Shown here: positions 61,011 through 64,000 of the stretch, piece by piece | How the letters are laid out: each line of letters starts with the position of its first letter | Position numbering within the stretch: the stretch's first letter is position 1 | DNA from: Amycolatopsis vastitatis | GTDB lineage: Bacteria; Actinomycetota; Actinomycetes; Mycobacteriales; Pseudonocardiaceae | Length of the DNA stretch: 64,000 nucleotides | Assembly (NCBI RefSeq): GCF_002234595.1 | Contig: NZ_NMUL01000051.1 | Coordinates: 47,292-111,291 of the forward strand | Direction: 5' to 3' | The notes under the pieces: generated by a model | Database searches by the model: none | What the model was told of the DNA's origin: nothing | What the model saw: the letters and a program-made list of their open reading frames with translations, nothing else | Made by a program: the position numbers and the translations under genes

Positions 61011-62060
61011 CTATGAGGCCCGATCATGATGTCGCCCGCTGGCCAGGTCTCGCCCGCGGCGTTCTGCGAGTGGGTGGGGCTCGCCTGTCATGGCTGCCAG
61101 AGCAGCGGCGACTTCGTGGAGATCAGCCCGGACGTAGGTGGTCGTGGTGCCAGCGTCGCTCTTGCCGGTATGTCCCGCGTACTCCCGCGCGACCCCGTAA
61201 CCGAAGTTCCGCTCTACCCAGGTCAGGGTCGTGTGTCGCAGCCAGTGCGTGGTGACTCCCTGCCTAGCTACCCACGGCAGGTGCTTGCCCAAGCGGGTCC
61301 ACAAGTAGTCGTAGCGCCGAGCGGTGATCGGCCGGCCACTGCGATACCTCAAGAGCTGGTCACTCGAGGTCGCGCCACGCTCTTCTGCGTGCAAGAGGAG
61401 ATGACGCATCAAAGTGGGAGACACCGGTTGCCACCGCACCGTCTCGCCCTTCTCATGCAACCGAACGAGACACTGCTCGGAGTCGAGATCGTCGGGACAA
61501 AGTGCGAGTGCTCCACCCCGACGGCACGCTGTCTCGGTGTGCAGCCGCAGAATGAGCAGGTCGAGTTCCGGATCGTTTCCGGTCGCCGCGGCGACGTCGT
61601 TGATCTCGGCGAGCCGCTCGTTCGGCAACGCTCTTCGGGTACTGGCCAGCCGTCGAGGCTTGGGGACGCGTGTCGCAGGGTTGTCCGCCTCGGCGATCAG
61701 CTGATCGGCAACGGCGTGCCGGTACATACACCGGAGGGCGGCGATCAAATGCTCAGCCGCGCTTCGTCCTCCACGTGAATTCTTCCGGACGACAACGCGA
61801 GCCTTGACCTCCTCGGCAAGCTGCCTGACCTCCAGTGGCGTCGGTTCGTCGATTCGCCGATCGCCCCAGGCCTCGACGATGCGTCCCCAGTACGTGCCGT
61901 AGGCGCGACGAGTACCTGGCGGGACGGCACTTGCGACCCGCGAAATGTAGTCACGGATGGTCGGTAATGGGTCGGTATCCCGACCCACCGCGAGCAGTTG
62001 CTCGGGGGTGACCCCAAGGCTCGCGAGCACGAGCCGAGCAGCTTCGACGTCAGCGCTCAT
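61011..62060 (-). CDS. Tyrosine recombinase (integrase)
   Basis: 349 residues. N-terminal SAM-like core-binding region (about residues 30-130: YISRVASAVPPGTRRAYGTYW) and C-terminal catalytic domain with the Arg in HTETACRRGGAL, Lys-containing beta hairpin, HWLRH box (His, Arg) and the terminal GHTGKSDAGTTTTYVRADL with the nucleophile Tyr. All catalytic residues seem present. The ATG at 62060 overlaps the stop of the AbrB-like gene (ATGA). The att-like fragment lies 219 bp beyond its stop. It would insert and excise the element to which this end of the window belongs. Confidence 0.93.
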   Translation of the reverse strand: MSADVEAARLVLASLGVTPEQLLAVGRDTDPLPTIRDYISRVASAVPPGTRRAYGTYWGRIVEAWGDRRIDEPTPLEVRQLAEEVKARVVVRKNSRGGRSAAEHLIAALRCMYRHAVADQLIAEADNPATRVPKPRRLASTRRALPNERLAEINDVAAATGNDPELDLLILRLHTETACRRGGALALCPDDLDSEQCLVRLHEKGETVRWQPVSPTLMRHLLLHAEERGATSSDQLLRYRSGRPITARRYDYLWTRLGKHLPWVARQGVTTHWLRHTTLTWVERNFGYGVAREYAGHTGKSDAGTTTTYVRADLHEVAAALAAMTGEPHPLAERRGRDLASGRHHDRAS

Positions 62061-62617
62061 CGTGGGATCCGGCTCTCGGCCCGAAGTGCCTGGTGGTACG
62101 CCCGCAACATCGCGTCGAGAGCAGAATTCGTGTACACCGCCAGCAGACCGTGCGGTGCAAAGGCCGCGACGAGAAGGCGTCCGCCGGGCTCAAGTCGACA
62201 CAGGTGCCGGATCCGCGCGGGGAGACGAACATGCCCCTGACCGGTGATGGTGTCCGGGCCGTCGCAGCGCCGGACGATGATCAGCTCACCGTTGATCGTG
62301 CCGATGGAGATCCGCGAGAGTGGCGGCCAGCCGAGGACGCGCAAAGGTGATCGATCGGCGAGGCGCCCTCGAGTGTCGATGGTCGTCACGGCGTAGAACG
62401 TTGCGGTCCGGGGCGCGCGGTCAATGAGCGCGGCAACCGGCAGGTTCTGCGGTGGCTGGACGGTCGGCACCTGGGCCGGATCGCCGATCTTCGGCTCGAT
62501 GCCCCGCCTGGGGAGAGTTGTCGTCCGCACGCCGTCAACGAGCTGTTCCAACACGACCGTCGGACTCAAGGCGAACGACAGCCTGTCAGGCCTGGCGCGC
62601 CGCGGTTGCGTGCTCAT
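62057..62617 (-). CDS. AbrB/MazE/SpoVT-like DNA-binding domain protein
   Basis: 186 residues from the ATG at 62617. C-terminal swapped-hairpin domain: TGQGHVRLPARIRHLCRLEPGGRLLVAAF is recognisable by HVRLPARIR and LEPGGRLLV. The N-terminal hundred residues (STQPRRARPDRLSFALSPTV) match nothing that I know. Coupled by overlap with the integrase, a pairing seen in actinomycete integrative elements; perhaps it controls the integrase. Confidence 0.75.
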   Translation of the reverse strand: MSTQPRRARPDRLSFALSPTVVLEQLVDGVRTTTLPRRGIEPKIGDPAQVPTVQPPQNLPVAALIDRAPRTATFYAVTTIDTRGRLADRSPLRVLGWPPLSRISIGTINGELIIVRRCDGPDTITGQGHVRLPARIRHLCRLEPGGRLLVAAFAPHGLLAVYTNSALDAMLRAYHQALRAESRIPR

Positions 62618-63032
62618 GCCGCCCTGCTTCCCGACATATCCGAGCCGCTCCGATCGCCGCGCTGCTGCCGACGGCAAAAATTCGCGTGGTCATGCCGCTC
62701 GCCTCCAGCCGAGGTTCTCGACGCCGTGGCCGGCTGGCCGGAGGACCTGCGCGGCAGCCGGTTCGACGTCGTGGGCGAGCCCTTAAGACGAGCACTTCGA
62801 GGTGAGCTGTGACCGCGATCGGGATACCGGCGGCGTGTGCTCGGCACGTAGCACGGCGTTCGGCTGGTGAGACGCGGGTAATGAGGCGGCTGCCGCGCAG
62901 TTCGGCCATCAGGGCGCTGCACCGATCGACCGACACCAGCCCAACCGAGGTGCCGGCCACGATGAGCGGTGTAGTCAGGTCGAGCAGGGAACCGGTCGAC
63001 GTGGCTGCCGGGCCGGCTGGTGACGCAACCAT
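62586..63032 (-). CDS. Hypothetical protein of the integrated element
   Basis: 148 codons from an ATG at 63032 with coding-like third-position bias in the first half (SLLDLTTPLIVAGTSVGLVS, VDRCSALMAELRGSRLITR). The last third is Arg-rich and overlaps the AbrB-like start, so the true gene may be shorter. No similarity recognised. Confidence 0.3.
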   Translation of the reverse strand: MVASPAGPAATSTGSLLDLTTPLIVAGTSVGLVSVDRCSALMAELRGSRLITRVSPAERRATCRAHAAGIPIAVTAHLEVLVLRARPRRRTGCRAGPPASRPRRREPRLEASGMTTRIFAVGSSAAIGAARICREAGRHEHATAARQA

Positions 63033-63224
63033 TCGGCCGCCGCAGGTGCCGCGGTGTGAGGCGGTGCCGGGTGGTGTGGACCCAGCGGCGCAGGCGGTTG
63101 GGTCGGTGCGTACGGCTGCACGCGGGCATGACAACCCCTTCTTTCCGGGTGATGGGGATGTGGGTGAAGCGCGGCGCCGCGAGACAGGGCTCCGGCGAGA
63201 CGGCTCACCCACAACACCGCGAAT

Positions 63225-63701
63225 TCAGTGACGCCGGCTGGTGCCGGTGCGGCGACCGCGTGCGGTGGGCACGAGACGCGTCGAGCCGGTGCCCGGGCGG
63301 ACGGTGCGCCCCGAGCAGGCAGGAGCTTGCGGTGGTGTGCTGCCCGCCGCGCGGCAGGTGCAGTGCAGGTGGGTGAGATCCTCGAGCAGCAGCCGGAGCG
63401 CCTGGGCTGCCTGTTGCGGCATGACCCCATTGCCCAGTGCGCGCAGCTGCGCGGTGCGAGGCAAGTCGAGATGGTCGGCGGTGGCCCAGCCCGGCGGGAG
63501 GCCCATGAGCCACTCGACGAAGGCGGGTGCAAGGACGGGGCGTCCGTGACGGCCGGGTTGGGTCGGGTAGGGCGCGAGGCGGCCGGTGATGAGTTCCCAG
63601 CGGCGCACTGCGGCGGCGTACTCGCCCCAGTCCACCGGCGTCCGTTTACCGCGTGCGGCGCGACGTGCGCGTGGTACGTGGTCGGCGTTCGGCACGGTCA
63701 C
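63225..63701 (-). CDS. DNA cytosine methyltransferase, C-terminal part (separate frame)
   Basis: 158 residues. VDWGEYAAAVRRWELITGR, then PAFVEWLMGLPPGWAT and LRALGNGVMPQQAAQALRLLL are the last conserved blocks of phage/ICE-type C5-cytosine methyltransferases (GNxVxPxxA is motif X). The catalytic PCQ block is not in this part. It begins by ATGA overlap with the end of the upstream piece. The tail after RLLLEDL is low-complexity. Confidence 0.75.
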   Translation of the reverse strand: MTVPNADHVPRARRAARGKRTPVDWGEYAAAVRRWELITGRLAPYPTQPGRHGRPVLAPAFVEWLMGLPPGWATADHLDLPRTAQLRALGNGVMPQQAAQALRLLLEDLTHLHCTCRAAGSTPPQAPACSGRTVRPGTGSTRLVPTARGRRTGTSRRH

Positions 63702-64000
63702 TCCTCACCCTTCCGCGCGCTCGTCCTCGGGCGGGACGTAGTGACGGCGACGGCGACCGAGGGCAGCATCAGATCGCCTTTCGAGCCGCGCTGCGCGGGG
63801 CATCCCTTCGTCCCGTCGGTCGCCCGGGGCGTGGGCAGCAGGCGTAGAGTGTCCAAGAGGGACGGGCCTCCTTGTCGTGAGGCAGCGGAGATTCCGTTGG
63901 AAGAACCATCGTGCGCGGTCGGTGTCGGCAACAGCGCCCCACGCGCCGGGGGAAAGACAGCTACGAAGCCCCCCCCCCCCCCGCCCCCCCGCCGCGCTGC
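63698..64000 (-). pseudogene. DNA cytosine methyltransferase, middle part (partial, other frame)
   Basis: Open to the window edge. Two copies of the LLPTP repeat typical of the target-recognition/linker region of phage cytosine methyltransferases (ALLPTPTAHDG, RLLPTPRATDGTKG, KGDLMLPSVAV). It ends at 63698 just where the C-terminal part starts in another frame, so the methyltransferase is either frameshifted or the sequence has an error. The 5' end lies beyond the window. Confidence 0.65.
63969..63990 (+). other. Poly-C tract near window end
   Basis: Fourteen C, one G, then seven C. Nothing else in the 64 kb looks like this. It lies in the methyltransferase frame, where it would encode a run of Gly. 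Most likely a low-quality contig edge. Confidence 0.7.

Noticed and set aside
62618..63224. Additional element genes upstream of the AbrB-like gene
   Set aside because: Several Arg-rich frames are open on both strands but only one (62,586-63,032) has modest coding character; the others were left out.
1..64000. CRISPR array or clustered short direct repeats
   Set aside because: No regularly spaced identical repeats were seen; recurring short words are dyads in promoters.
1..64000. Polyketide/NRPS biosynthetic cluster
   Set aside because: The AMP-ligases are stand-alone without carrier, condensation or ketosynthase domains; the context is catabolic.

Overview
The window is GC-rich throughout, with frequent GTG starts, many ATGA/GTGA/TGATG gene overlaps and strong GGAGG-type ribosome sites. 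It also carries many LacI, TetR, GntR and XRE/MmyB-like regulators. This fits a high-GC actinomycete; I would guess a Pseudonocardiales soil or plant-associated organism of the Amycolatopsis type, but no rRNA or housekeeping marker is present to prove it. No complete tRNA, rRNA or CRISPR array was found.

Region A (1-25.8 kb) is a rhamnoside-use locus. It holds a sugar ABC transporter (lipoprotein, two permeases), an MFS sugar transporter, two cytoplasmic-type GH78 alpha-L-rhamnosidases, two secreted GH78 enzymes, a secreted GH106 alpha-L-rhamnosidase, a Tat-type GH3 beta-glycosidase and a Tat-type carboxylesterase. Three LacI-family repressors are interleaved with these genes, and operator-like dyads of related sequence lie in all the control regions. 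The logic seems to be: outside the cell, deacylate and trim a rhamnose-rich plant glycan, glycoside or saponin; import the rhamnosides through ABC or MFS; and finish hydrolysis inside. Two of the secreted enzymes carry apparent single-base frameshifts (near 13,920 and at 19,566-19,569).

Region B (25.8-32.8 kb) is scarred. A small acyl-CoA operon (acyl-CoA dehydrogenase, CoA-transferase, HMG-CoA-lyase-like enzyme) runs away from a divergent GntR/FadR regulator. It contains an SDR-thiolase chimera and is bordered by remnants of an aldo/keto reductase, a TolB-like protein, an SDR, an IS110-type transposase and an IS21 IstA transposase.

Region C (32.8-46.9 kb) looks like an intact catabolic island for a ketone or carboxylic acid. 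It has two acyl-CoA ligases, an MHS-family permease, a Baeyer-Villiger monooxygenase, an HSL-type esterase, an alpha/beta hydrolase and a thiolase on one strand. A TetR regulator, nitroreductase, two-hotdog MaoC dehydratase and CaiB/AMACR-type CoA enzyme lie on the other. Two near-identical CTAAT-N4-GTTAG dyads flank the regulator and probably co-ordinate both arms.

Region D (46.9-60.7 kb) mixes intact small redox genes (carboxymuconolactone decarboxylase-like, two aldo/keto reductases, two SDRs, two SnoaL-like proteins, DoxX, a secreted beta-propeller, an intradiol dioxygenase with its divergent TetR) with at least seven decayed gene fragments. It also has a pair of inverted MmyB-type regulators whose first 210 bp are almost identical although the remainder has diverged.

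Region E (60.7-64 kb) is the edge of an integrated element: a tRNA T-arm-like att relic, a tyrosine integrase overlapping an AbrB-like gene, a poorly supported hypothetical ORF, and a DNA cytosine methyltransferase split into two frames. The sequence ends in a poly-C tract that looks like a contig-edge artefact.
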